Positions 12,793-22,800 of a stretch of DNA of 64,000 bases are shown in pieces. A program made the translations under genes and the position numbers. The notes beneath the pieces are model-generated. The model had not been told where the DNA came from. It saw nothing but the letters and a program-made list of their open reading frames with translations, and did not search any database. The DNA is from Plenodomus lindquistii (Eukaryota; Ascomycota; Dothideomycetes; Pleosporales; Leptosphaeriaceae), in the NCBI GenBank assembly GCA_025504975.1, contig JANUWI010000001.1:2170001-2234000 (forward strand), in the 5' to 3' direction. The number at the start of each line of letters is the position of its first letter. Position 1 is the first letter of the stretch.

Positions 12793-13107
12793 TCAACTGC
12801 GTTGTTCGAGTAACGAGAGGACAACGCTAGTTTTGCAAACACTACTACTAGCGAGGTCTGCAACGCGACGACGACGATTACTGTTACGAGCGTGCTGAGC
12901 ACCGCGGATACGACAGGCTGACAGCGCCTTCTCTTCTCTTCCCAACCAGCCCGTCTCTCCGCCTGCCGTTGCCCTTCTGGGATGGGCAACCGAGTGCAGC
13001 GCTGTGAGACCTTCTGGATTACATGCATTCTGTTCGGCGCCGAACTCGAGGAGTAACGTGTATCCTTGTGTCCTGCAAAACCCTTCGTACCGCAAACTCC
13101 TCAGCAT
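12793..13107 (-). pseudogene. Possible ankyrin-repeat remnant
   Basis: A minus-strand open stretch contains one ankyrin-like unit (TLLLEFGAEQNACNPEGLTA, then LHSVAH) and then loses all resemblance. No start, splice sites or neighbouring repeats make a gene. It may be a leftover of an ankyrin or NLR gene next to the intact NLR. The rest of 12466-13734 shows no supported feature. Confidence 0.3.
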
Positions 13108-13734
13108 GTTTGCCGTCTAACCCTCTTTCTAGCTGTTAGGTCGCCCTGCATTATAATAGAGTCCCTTCTTCTACTTCCCTTATATACACAGGACGCATTT
13201 TAAGTACAAAATTACAGCAAATAAAGTCTTCCCGTCGCCGATTACACGTCTGGTCCCAAAAGCTGCGTCAGCTTCTCACCCCTGTCTTAGCGTAATTAAT
13301 GCGTGCTTTGGCGATTGCAAAGCGTAAACGCGATAGTCTCTTAGCAGTCAAAGATTTTGCAAAATTTTCGTAGATGATATGCTCTGAGAAAATGTATTCC
13401 AGGGATGTCCAAAGCAGACTTTAATCCTGTGCTGCGGCTCTCACTTTTCACATAATCAGTAAGTTACTCGTATCGTCTCAGGCACTAAGCTGAAAAGGGT
13501 CAAGCAATCGGTCGGGCTATGGCGCAGATTCATGGAGCATGCGCAAAGTCACGTGCAGTGCTATTTTTGGGTCTTCAGGCAGACGGCGGTGCGAAGGTAA
13601 GCTGCGCCCGTCGTGCTTACCTTTGGTTGCAGGCTCTTGTAACACCAACAACACAATCAGCAGAGACGAACCAGGCCATGAATAATCGCCCTCAAAACGT
13701 TCATGGAAAATGCCTTTTACAAAATCTATCTACC

Positions 13735-15864
13735 TCATACCACAATGAATGTCGATTCGTCCCACTGGAAAACTCTTTTGAGCCGACGAGAGTACGTGAG
13801 TAGAACCACACCTTCAATGCAAGACTTGTGAGGTCGATGCAATGTACACTTCCTTCGGACAGTCATTTTCTCTGGAGGCACAAACGTATAGATGGAGCCG
13901 ACCTTGGGAATCACAGAGAAGCCTACATCCGTCATGGCGGCTACGAACGAGTCCCAACTGATCGATCCGCGAGCGGTCGATGATCTCGAGAGCAGCGACG
14001 AGAGAACATCAAAGGTGGCCGCCTTAACCTCGATCTTGGGTTGCGGCGGTGCGAGCGGTGCACGTGATAACGTTGAATCGGCAGCTTCATGTACAATAGT
14101 GAAGGCAGATGAATTCGCTGGCCGTGTCCTCTCTTTCTCCCTGCGTTGGCGAATAGACGACTCAGAGATTTCTGGGATGGTTGGAACCACATATACCGCC
14201 TCGGTCTCGCTCGCTTTCACCCTTGACTCGTGATACCACTTGTGTAAACTGGCAACACTGTCATTGACAAGCTCTTCGTATAGAAAGCCAAGCTTTTTGC
14301 CCATCTTCTCATGAACGTGACAATCGAGTGAGAGGAGGGCACCGCTGGCCATGCCAGGCTCCAACAAGTTACCTATTGGGATGGCAAAGTCATCAAGGTT
14401 TAGTTCCTCTTTAAGCCGTCCAATTTTGATCTCCAGATCCGAAACTCTAAGCAAGAAGGAGTTTCTTAGTGTCATGTTAGCTGCGGGAAGTTTCACCACT
14501 TGGGACAGGGACTGGAGAAAGGTGACAATAACAGCGAGGTCGCCGAGTGAACTGAACTCCCGCTCGTACATCTTGTCTTTTTCCAAGGGATGCGCTCGAT
14601 GAAGGTCCTCCAGCTTTTGAAGCCACTGAATGCATCGTGACCAATCCAAGCCATCTTGGCAAAGTCGAAGCATGTAATAAAGTTGCGGGTTCTCTATCAT
14701 CAGAGAATCCGGGTTGCGTTTCATGGACACCCGCACGACGCCGTCCTTTCGCACCGTGGATTTCCGCTCAAACCACCTGTTGCCGCCCGAAAATGCGGAC
14801 ACACTTCGTGTGAACAACGCTTGGGCGCGCGTAAGCTCTAGGTAGCATGTGTTGGATAGTTCTTGCAGGACCATGACTCGAAATCGCCTGTCTGTGGAGC
14901 GATCCAGGAGACCCAGAATCTTCGATATGTAATTCCAAGTGGCAGTTGCCTTCACAGCACCGTGAACAGCATCAAGCACAGCTCCACTGATGTATTTGTC
15001 GGTATGCACAGGCATCGACCGGCCCCTCTCATCACCCACAAGCTCGGGTCTTGTGAAAAACCACAGATTGACCTCGTGAGAAAGGACAGTGGGCTCGGTC
15101 GAGATCAGAGTGATATAATCCTCCCAGGAAGACTTCTGTTCCTGGGAGCTGTCAGCCAGATCGGAAATCCCAAGCTTGGTAGGTGGTGAATGAAATGACA
15201 GTGTTGCCAGGGCTGCAGTCGCCACATCGACCGCTCTGATTGGACGCGTGGTCTTGGAGCGAGTAGTAGATGCTGCGTCGAAGATGTCCTCGATAACGAT
15301 GTTCAAGAGCTGCAAGAGATAGTTTTGTCTCATAAGGACCAGCTCGCCGATGGCTTGAGGAACGACCAGCCCCGCTTCGATGGCTGGCTTCATGTTCGTA
15401 AGTACTTCGTCCTTGTTGCCTGGTGTGATTTTGTACGATTTGCCGTATTGCTCTTCTTCCAGGAACAGAGTATAGCAATCCTTGTAGTTCGAAGCGTCTG
15501 CAAACCGAAAATCATGCCTTCGCATCGAATTAACTATGTGCTCGTAGTCACCAACTGCCCCGTCGACACCGCTGATGTACTGCTCCGTAAGAGGGGTAGT
15601 GGCTCTGTATTTGAGAATGTCGAGAAGGATGTCAGACGAGGGTGGAGTAAGATCGCGTAGATTCCACTCTGGTATCAATCTGCAGACATGACCAAGGCTT
15701 GTATCATGCGGATCTGCCAGAACAGAGCGGTCTACAGACGCGTCTCTCAGGATGCTCTCTCGTTCTTTCTGGCCAAGAGAACGCCACATCTCCTCAATCC
15801 GGGAGTCATGGCGCTGGAACTTGTGCACGAGGTCTTGGTGAAGATTTCTGACCGTCTCGTTCAT
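13735..15864 (-). CDS. Conserved fungal protein of unknown function, 709 aa, single exon
   Basis: Intronless gene opening MNETVRNLHQDLVHKFQRHD. The protein looks soluble and mainly alpha-helical, with no signal peptide, membrane segment or known catalytic motif. I recognise it as a widespread fungal family with no established role: a conserved N-terminal block (EMWRSLGQKERESILRDA, then IPEWNLRDLTPPSSD), a long helical middle, a low-complexity linker (about 560-620) and a short C-terminal module. That module reads WDSFVAAMTDVGFSV...GSIYTF, then HRPHKSCIEG and RRLKRVFQWDESTF. It is faintly reminiscent of the double-stranded-RNA-binding-like HicA fold (a helix, 'GF', 'GS', then a hydrophobic strand and a 'HxPH' turn), which is speculative. 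It lies between the NLR and a broken HeLo/ankyrin gene. Confidence 0.72.
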   Translation of the reverse strand: MNETVRNLHQDLVHKFQRHDSRIEEMWRSLGQKERESILRDASVDRSVLADPHDTSLGHVCRLIPEWNLRDLTPPSSDILLDILKYRATTPLTEQYISGVDGAVGDYEHIVNSMRRHDFRFADASNYKDCYTLFLEEEQYGKSYKITPGNKDEVLTNMKPAIEAGLVVPQAIGELVLMRQNYLLQLLNIVIEDIFDAASTTRSKTTRPIRAVDVATAALATLSFHSPPTKLGISDLADSSQEQKSSWEDYITLISTEPTVLSHEVNLWFFTRPELVGDERGRSMPVHTDKYISGAVLDAVHGAVKATATWNYISKILGLLDRSTDRRFRVMVLQELSNTCYLELTRAQALFTRSVSAFSGGNRWFERKSTVRKDGVVRVSMKRNPDSLMIENPQLYYMLRLCQDGLDWSRCIQWLQKLEDLHRAHPLEKDKMYEREFSSLGDLAVIVTFLQSLSQVVKLPAANMTLRNSFLLRVSDLEIKIGRLKEELNLDDFAIPIGNLLEPGMASGALLSLDCHVHEKMGKKLGFLYEELVNDSVASLHKWYHESRVKASETEAVYVVPTIPEISESSIRQRREKERTRPANSSAFTIVHEAADSTLSRAPLAPPQPKIEVKAATFDVLSSLLSRSSTARGSISWDSFVAAMTDVGFSVIPKVGSIYTFVPPEKMTVRRKCTLHRPHKSCIEGVVLLTYSRRLKRVFQWDESTFIVV

Positions 15865-16156
15865 TGCGAATCAAAATAGTGACTTGAAAAAGTTTTTCCG
15901 AAGAGTGGTAGTGGTTCTGAGACCTGGTTGTGTACGAAGGTGGGGCGCCATTGAGGGGGAATGACGCTAATCCACCCAAGGCCCAGCATGCGCATGCAAG
16001 AATGCGTGCTGACAATGCATGACTGCTTGCCAAATGAGACGGCTGTATGTTTCTTGTGTCTCTCGCACGCTTGGTCACAGACTGCCTCCTGAAGCCATCA
16101 TCTTTCATCGAGTTCAGTACAAGATAACTCCCGGTAGCCTGTCAGACTCGACAGAG

Positions 16157-16953
16157 TCAAGGTGTAGCGCGCTTTCGATAGGGGATTCGATCGCCAAAGC
16201 ACTGCTTTCTCATAGCAACGTCGCTTCTCAGCTTCATCGATGGTTGCTGACCTGCGCTAGTGAAGCAACAGTCTACACTAGCGTGCCGGAGCAAGTTGAC
16301 ATGTGCATTTGCTCCAAGCAAAAGCTCCACCACTTGGACATGACCACGTTCTGAAGCCTTCTGAAGCGCACTACCGTAGAACGAGTCTCGACGTCGGCTT
16401 GCCTTGGCGCCAGCTTCGAGCAGTAGCCTGACTGAAGTGTCATGACCTGCCGTAGAAGCCCTTTGGAGCGCGCTTTCACCACCCACGTATTTGCCATCCA
16501 CGTATCTCCTTGCATTCACGTTGGCTCCAGCTTTGAGCAGCAGCTCTGTGATCTTCTCGTAGCCGTGGCTTGCAGCCAAAGGAAGAGCTATGTCCATTGA
16601 ATCACCCATTTCCTTCACGGGTACGCTCATGTTCAGGAGCATGCTCACTATTCCTTCTCGTCCTCTGTAAGACGCACCCACAAGTGCTTTGGAATAGAGA
16701 TCGGTGCAGCCAATACCCATAGCTGTACACATGTCAAGCACAAGCTTCACAATATGCATGTGGCCGCGGAGCACCGCCTCCGATATCGCGTCGCCAAAGA
16801 AAATTGAGGTTCCGTATTTGTTAACGGTTTGAGCGTATAGATCTCCTTTGGCACTTCACCGAAAGCCCGCAAACGAGAGACATCCTTGCCAATTTGGGCC
16901 GCCGCAGTAGTGATCGCAACAATACTTGCCACAAGGGAAAGCGGATCTGCCAT
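16157..16953 (-). pseudogene. Broken HeLo-like/ankyrin-repeat gene (internal deletion and frameshift)
   Basis: The start MADPLSLVASIVAITTAAAQ is typical of the N-terminal HeLo/STAND-type domain of fungal NLR-like proteins. After about 42 residues (ending PKEIYTLK) the resemblance stops and an ankyrin domain begins in another reading frame near 16830 (frame reading DLYAQTVNKYGTSIFFGDAI). About six ankyrin units follow (for example VRLLLEAGAKASRRRDSFYG, then SALQKASERGHVQVVELLLG) until the frame ends at 16157. No splice sites at the junction would join the frames. The simplest reading is that a large deletion fused the N-terminus to the repeats and shifted the frame. A short 69-aa HeLo-like peptide could still be made. 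Confidence 0.6.
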
Positions 16954-17488
16954 GTGTGGAAGGGAAAGATTTCGCCGGGTATCTCGCCGACGATGCAAGT
17001 CAGTTCATCAGTGGGAAAGCTCAAGACGCTCTCGCATTATTAATCACTTGTTGGCGGGGTCAGACTGACCGGTGGCCCGTAGCAGCGGTTGACAAGGTGT
17101 GACAATAAGACGTGGCGTGGGTGCACTGGGACTTGGCGGTCAAGATCGCAGCACTCGCCACCTGACCTTGGCCGTGGCTGCATCTCGCCAATTTCAAATC
17201 ACAAGCATCGGAATGTGATATCCGAATCAATTATGAAGTCCCATTTCTAGCTATAAGCGTGGTTGCTACGATCACTTCGAATGAATGGTTTCCTCAAATC
17301 ATACCGCGATGATGGCAGAACACGAACGGATGGGGCCTTTTTCCAAACACGATTCAGCCTGTACATCGTTTGATTCGCCCCCGCTGGACCAGAACATCAT
17401 CGATGGTGCGCCACTTCGTCAGCACCGCATTTCCTCGCCTGAATGAATGTTATCATGATGATCAGTTTTCCCGGTCAAAGGTACTACG
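16954..17488. other. Intergenic, nothing seen
   Basis: No supported coding region, RNA or repeat. It separates the broken HeLo/ankyrin gene from a decayed kinase gene. Confidence 0.4.
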
Positions 17489-18440
17489 TTGGTGCGCACG
17501 CTTGACCATAGTGTCTCGATACTAGGTCGAACCGTGAAAGTTTTTGTTGAATTGCCGACTGGCGATAAAAGGCGATACTTTTTGAGAGCACGCGCTCTTA
17601 TTACCCTAGGGTTGATTCAGCTAACCTGTCCGTCTGATGATTACCACGGATCAAAATGGACGCAATATGTGTGAGGGTGAATATGAGTCTTTGAAAGCAA
17701 TTCAGCAAGTGTGTCCGGACTATGTCCCGGCTCCTTTTGGCCGGGGTCGGTGCAAGCAGCAGCAAATAGATGCGTACTTCCTCTTGGAGGAATACCTTCA
17801 ACTGAAAGAACAAGTCAGTAGACTCACAACTTTACTGATCAGAAGAGTTTGTCCGTTGCTGATTAAAGAAGCCCGCAGATCCTCTGAAGCTCGCCATGAC
17901 GCTTACAGCACTCCACAAGACCCCAAATTTCTAAATAGCAAGTTTGGTTTCCATTTGAAAACCTGCCACGGCCAGATTGTCCAGCAAGTTGACCATTGGC
18001 ATGATTCTTGAGCGCATTTATTCTGGCGACATCTGAGTCATTTCATGAACATTGCGAAGCCTTTATTCAACTGGCCGCAATTCGATGTCTTATGCGACTT
18101 GACCCTAGATTACGTCGTACCTAGATTACTGCTGCCTCTGCAGGCACATGGCCGTGTGCTGAAGCCATCACTAGTACACGGAGACTGTTGGGACGGTAAC
18201 ACCGCGCAGACAACCAAGATGGGAGCCGCTGTGATCTTCGACCCATGTGCCTTCTATGGTCACAACGAATACGACACGGGCAATTGGCGAGCTCAAAGAC
18301 ATGTCTTTAGTAGTAAGGAGTATATCGACTGGTACAAAACGTTCATGTCGCCATCGGAGCCGGTCGAGGATTGGGATATGCAGGCTTGGAAGCCCGAAGC
18401 CCGAACAGGACCTTGTCCAATTCCCCGAGCAGGAACGTAG
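17489..18440 (+). pseudogene. Decayed fructosamine/ketosamine-3-kinase-like gene
   Basis: Pieces of a fructosamine-kinase family protein appear in order but in different frames: VKVFVELPTGDKRRYFLR (17540s), then CEGEYESLKAIQQVCPDYVP (17668 on), then PADPLKLAMTLTALHKT, then KFGFHLKTCHGQIVQQVDHW, then the catalytic-type motif LVHGDCWDGNT (near 18180) and FDPCAFYGHNEYDTGNW. Defects are a frame change with an extra ~40 bp near 17590-17640, a frameshift near 17930, an in-frame TGA at 18009-18011 where relatives have Trp, and loss of resemblance after EPVEDWD near 18385. One intron (GTCAGT at about 17813 to 17870) still looks spliceable. The TGG-to-TGA change is a G-to-A transition, the type caused by RIP. 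Confidence 0.72.
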
Positions 18441-18901
18441 TGCGTGGCTGCTCACAGAGTTCTCCAAGATTATTATTCATCATCCTGAAAATAACATTAT
18501 GGACACCCTTGCATTGTTCAAGGTCCGCGACGACTACCCCAAGGATGGTTACGTCGATGTCATGGGCATACCTCAACCGCACAGGGTGTTTACACCCAAG
18601 CTCTCATCTCCCAGGACATTGCTCTCTAGTACTATCACGTTGCCATGTGGACTGATGCCAAGGCCGGCGGCGAGGCTGTTTCTGTTGACCCTGAGCATCT
18701 TATGTCCATCGAACGCATGAGCTTCATCATCAGCTACCACTGCAGGTACTATGAGCGGTAAGTGCCGCATAGATTAACATACAAATACATGCTAATAAAT
18801 ACATGCAGGTACTGCATACCTCTCTCGCCCTTCTACAAGGAGCACTTGCACGAAGCAGAGTTCAGACTTGCTCCATTAAAGGCCTTGGCCGGCGTAAAAT
18901 A
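18441..18901 (+). pseudogene. C-terminal fragment of an unrecognised gene, with in-frame stop
   Basis: A coherent reading ends the fragment: GVYTQALISQDIAL, then TAG, then YYHVAMWTDAKAGGEAVSVD, then ERMSFIISYHCRYYER. An intact-looking intron follows (GTAAGT at 18760 to CAG at 18809), and then YCIPLSPFYKEHLHEAEFRL to a stop at 18901. Just upstream, in another frame, FKVRDDYPKDGYVDV appears related, so there is also a frameshift near 18560. I do not recognise the family. The TAG is compatible with a C-to-T change from CAG. Sequence 18902-19182 shows nothing. Confidence 0.5.
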
Positions 18902-19182
18902 ACTTTGCATGCATCAAGAAAGGTGTAGATGCTGCTATCAAAGATATCTTGACCCTGAAAGCCCCGGGGAAGAACTCAAAGGTCGAGAAGGAAGGTTCGT
19001 AGTAGCATGTATCGTCTCCGGAGAAGGATTTAAAAGTTCAGGAGGAACGTTCAACATCCGGGAGACATCCAAAGCACTTGTAGCAATCACAAGTACACTA
19101 TCAGCCTATGTGACCCACTTCGAGATACATGAATGACATACACGACACTCAACCGCCTGTCTTCCAATAATGTTTTTCACGA

Positions 19183-22100
19183 CTAAGTACCATCGCTCTT
19201 CCCTTTGCCCTTACTCGCCTGCTTGCGAGAAACTCCCTCGTCATTACCATCATTACCCTTGGTCTGCTCCTTCGCCTCTTCCACCGTATCTTTCAACGCA
19301 GATACAGGCGCCCCATCTGATCCCGCCGTTGAAGCCAAAGCCGCTGGACCCGCCACCGCCAGCGCCTCCTTGACCTTCTTAACGCTCGCCTTCTTCTTCC
19401 ACGTCATTTCATGATACTCCGTCAACCGCGGATATTGCTCCTTACTCCAGCCCTTCCACTCCCCTCCTATTTCCGCACCCTCTACCTTCCTCGCAAGACT
19501 ACCGATCAGCATATCAATCACCGGCCACACCGCCGCATCCGCAATGCTGAATCTGGTACCTGCGATGAACGGACCAGAATGCGTGTTCAGTTGCTCTTCC
19601 AGCACCGCAAGATATTTGGCAATATCTGGAAACTTGGCTTCGCGGAATGCCGTGATGAGATCCTCAGCTGCACGGAGAATCCCGTATGCGCGTGCACTGC
19701 AGACTCGGCCTTGTGCGCTTGTGTCAAGCGGATGGTATCGATCGAGATATAGGAGTATGGAGACTGCGCCGCGAACCTCGGTGTGGTGGGTATCTGCATC
19801 CCTATACACCACGCTTCGTGCATCGCGGATCAAAGTCTCGTCTAGCACCGGCGCACTCACCGGCGTGACCTTGACTTTCGCTTCCGCCAGACAAATCTGA
19901 ACTTGTTTGTCTTCGACTTCGTTTCCAGAACGGAACAGCAGCGGTATTCCTACACCCTCCGGTATGGACTTCAAATGCAGGACATCGGTCCCCTCGCCGT
20001 AGTATTCCCTCCACGCATCTTCTCCCGCTTGAATCCCCGCATTCTCCTTGCCGAATGCCCAGACTAACTTTTCGCTCTCTTCTTGATCACCATTAACAAC
20101 GTCCGCTGCATCACGCTGCTCTTTTGCGGTTGCGCCACGGCCCCAGATCACGGTCTCATTGGCATCGATAAACGTCCCAATGTGGCGGAATGTAAGACTG
20201 ATGCGCATACCGTCGTACGAGCGCTCGGCGCGGCTGCGTTCGTGCATTATGCGTTTATCCGGCATGATGCCGTGGAGAAAAGACGCATTTGTCTGAGGGC
20301 CGAGAGTAAACAGGGAGTTGTGAGGGAGGGGAATACGTTGAGTTATTCGTTCTTTGGAGGACTCAGACGATTCGGATTGATCGGCGGTAGGTGTTCGTTT
20401 ACTGCGCAGACGCATTGTTCTCTGCGCTCCGAAACTCACGTTTACAATGGAGGAGCCGCCGACAATGTCGAGGGTTTTGTCAGAGTGCTCGGATATGTAG
20501 TCGCTTCCTGAGCGGTAAAGTTGGATCAGCACATGGTTGAGGGGGTGTCCGACGACCTTTTCTGCTTGTTTACGGACGAGATGGACAGTCGGGGAGAAGT
20601 GGAGGAGTGGAAGGGTTTGGTCGGAGGGATGGCGGTATATGGGCATTGAGCCGTCGTCTCCGAAGGCGCCTTGGCTGCAGACTAGGCGGGGGACTTCGCC
20701 TTGTTGGTGATGCATCTTTTGCCATTGGACTTCGTTGTAGAGGTGTTTGAAGATGGTGTCTTCGAGTGGTGTGGAAGGGTCGGTGGGATGGTAGAGTGTA
20801 GGAGGGAAGAAGTTGTATATGACGCTTGAGTCGCCTTCTCCTATTAGGTCGTTGGGCCCTAGGGTAGGTAGCGTGGCCAGGGATGGGATCTTCGAGGTTT
20901 TAGTTTTGGGTTGGGGGGTGGCTACTGGCGTTGAAGACTTGGGTGATGCTTGCGATGGCTCCTCACCATTCGCAGTCTGTGGTGGGGTCGCTTCGGCAGG
21001 CGGTGTGACTGGTGGTACAACAACCTTCTCAACAGGCTTTGAGGCTGGCAGATCACCTTTCTTCTCGAACGTCTTCGAAGGCGTCGGCGCCACGGGTGCC
21101 TTCACAGAAGCGTCACCCACGCTCTTCTTTGATTCGGATGATTCTGACTTGGGGGCTCTAGATAGTGATAAACGCACACGATCTGACAAGTCTGAAAATC
21201 GGTTTCTATCCTTTTCCTCATGTTTGACGGACATTGCAGGGACAGAAGCAACGCTCTTCAACGACTGCGGTCGATTTTCTTTCTCGCGGAGATCCATGAC
21301 ACTTCCTGCTTTCGCTAGCCACGACGTTCTTTGCGATTCGGTGGTAGGTGGTGGCGATCTGGTCGTGTTAGCTGTCGTCGTCGCCGCCGTCCCCTTCGTC
21401 ACTGGCTGAGCAGTCGTGCCATCAGCTGCTTGCGTACTAGACTCTCCATTTACAACCTCTGGACCGGCTTTGTCCTTCGATGCGCCCTCTTCTCTTTCCT
21501 TTTCGCGCTTCTTCTTCCTCTTTTCCTTCGATCGCATACGAATCTTAGTCTTGACGAGATTCGGCTTCTCTGGCTCTGGTTCTATATCCTGTGCGCCTGG
21601 CACTGTTGCGCCCTTCGCTAGCATATCTGAAAAGTCCTTATCGCTGATGATCTTCTTCTGCTCGACTGGAGGGCCCGTGACTGATCCACTAACACTTTGG
21701 GCGGCTTTTCGACTCTCAGCGACCGATACCAGGGAGAGTGTGCGCTGCTTGCCGCTGAGAACTCTTGTGGTCGGCGACTTGGGACTCGACGTGCGCGAAG
21801 TCGGTCGCTTCTCCTCACTTTGCAACAACTTCTTGCTTACTCCATCGACTGGCTTGTCATTACCTTCCGACCCGGCTCGTGAGCCATTTGTTGGTGCAGC
21901 AGTTGATGGCTCGAGCACCGGCGGTTCTCTAGCCAAAATCTCCGCGCTGTTGACCAGATACGCATCGAAGAACTCATCCATTCGCTTCAATGCGAGATCG
22001 TGGCGCGTCTGCTTGCGATAACCGAGACAATCTTGTACAACGTTGATCTTGACACCATGGCGCGCGGCATCGATAACAGTCGCAAGCACAGACACATTCG

Positions 22101-22800
22101 TGATACACCCGCAGATGTAGAGCTCAGTCACGAGCCTCGCTCGCAGCGTCATCAGCAGATTGGTGTCTTGGAACGCAGAGTAATTTGTCGTCCGAATCAC
22201 ACTATCAGCTGGCAGCTCAAACTGCCTCGCTATCACGTCGGCGAACTCGGCCCCAAACGTGTCAGGCACACAAGCTGGCGTCTTCTTTTCGCTCTTGAGA
22301 AGGAACAGCTCATCGTCTTCTTCCGCGGTAGCTTTGGCGACTTCCTGTGGGATGGTTTTCCTGCGTGCTGAAACCCGTTTGAGTAGATCCAAAGCGCGCT
22401 GCTTGTGTTTTGATGATCTTGATTGTGTTGGTGGTAGATCCTTGGCTTCTTTGATAGGTGTCGGTGGTGGCTCCTCCTCACCTCCTTCTGTGCTGCTTTC
22501 ATCTCCGTCTATCAAGCCACCTACCACCAGCGCATCTCCTTCGCCAGTATTTGGATCAGATGCAATACGATCAGCTTCGTATAGTGTTTGGACCCAGATG
22601 ACGTTTCCATTCAGCTCGCGGAATTTTGGTATCAATGTCTGGATGCGCTCGAGGAAGCCTTTTTTGACATTGACAGGCAGTCGGCCGTCGGGCAACAAGA
22701 AGTCATTTTGCATGCCAATGACGAGTAGTGCCTGATGTGTTTGGAATTTGGGCTGGTTCTGAGCGACCAAGTCCATCAAGGACGACATTTGGGACGCCAT
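19183..22800 (-). CDS. Isochorismatase-like / AlkB-like dioxygenase / GST-C three-domain fusion protein
   Basis: Single-exon gene, 1205 aa from the ATG at 22800 (MASQMSSL). That ATG lies just before the first domain; the frame stays open to 23154 but the extension is not conserved-looking. Residues about 22-288 form an isochorismatase-type cysteine-hydrolase fold with D33 in VIGMQNDF; at the usual nucleophile position the motif GCITNVSVLAT has Ser237 instead of Cys. Residues about 300-640 are a charged, Ser/Thr-rich disordered linker. Residues about 655-878 are an AlkB-like Fe(II)/2-oxoglutarate dioxygenase with H772-x-D774, H843 in FLHGIMPDKR and R866/R872 in MRISLTFR, so the iron and 2OG ligands look complete. 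Residues about 1000-1145 resemble a GST C-terminal domain (FIAGTRFSIADAAVWPVIDM). A role in nucleic-acid or protein demethylation is possible; the substrate is unknown. Confidence 0.85.
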   Translation of the reverse strand: MASQMSSLMDLVAQNQPKFQTHQALLVIGMQNDFLLPDGRLPVNVKKGFLERIQTLIPKFRELNGNVIWVQTLYEADRIASDPNTGEGDALVVGGLIDGDESSTEGGEEEPPPTPIKEAKDLPPTQSRSSKHKQRALDLLKRVSARRKTIPQEVAKATAEEDDELFLLKSEKKTPACVPDTFGAEFADVIARQFELPADSVIRTTNYSAFQDTNLLMTLRARLVTELYICGCITNVSVLATVIDAARHGVKINVVQDCLGYRKQTRHDLALKRMDEFFDAYLVNSAEILAREPPVLEPSTAAPTNGSRAGSEGNDKPVDGVSKKLLQSEEKRPTSRTSSPKSPTTRVLSGKQRTLSLVSVAESRKAAQSVSGSVTGPPVEQKKIISDKDFSDMLAKGATVPGAQDIEPEPEKPNLVKTKIRMRSKEKRKKKREKEREEGASKDKAGPEVVNGESSTQAADGTTAQPVTKGTAATTTANTTRSPPPTTESQRTSWLAKAGSVMDLREKENRPQSLKSVASVPAMSVKHEEKDRNRFSDLSDRVRLSLSRAPKSESSESKKSVGDASVKAPVAPTPSKTFEKKGDLPASKPVEKVVVPPVTPPAEATPPQTANGEEPSQASPKSSTPVATPQPKTKTSKIPSLATLPTLGPNDLIGEGDSSVIYNFFPPTLYHPTDPSTPLEDTIFKHLYNEVQWQKMHHQQGEVPRLVCSQGAFGDDGSMPIYRHPSDQTLPLLHFSPTVHLVRKQAEKVVGHPLNHVLIQLYRSGSDYISEHSDKTLDIVGGSSIVNVSFGAQRTMRLRSKRTPTADQSESSESSKERITQRIPLPHNSLFTLGPQTNASFLHGIMPDKRIMHERSRAERSYDGMRISLTFRHIGTFIDANETVIWGRGATAKEQRDAADVVNGDQEESEKLVWAFGKENAGIQAGEDAWREYYGEGTDVLHLKSIPEGVGIPLLFRSGNEVEDKQVQICLAEAKVKVTPVSAPVLDETLIRDARSVVYRDADTHHTEVRGAVSILLYLDRYHPLDTSAQGRVCSARAYGILRAAEDLITAFREAKFPDIAKYLAVLEEQLNTHSGPFIAGTRFSIADAAVWPVIDMLIGSLARKVEGAEIGGEWKGWSKEQYPRLTEYHEMTWKKKASVKKVKEALAVAGPAALASTAGSDGAPVSALKDTVEEAKEQTKGNDGNDEGVSRKQASKGKGKSDGT

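Noticed and set aside
13735..13815. Possible intron near the 3' end of the 709-aa gene
   Set aside because: Splicing would remove RRLKRVFQWDESTF, which looks like the family's normal C-terminus, so the unspliced reading was kept.
20813..22021. Long plus-strand open frames opposite the fusion gene
   Set aside because: They are antisense shadows of the Ser/Thr/Lys-rich linker, with no start context or domain.
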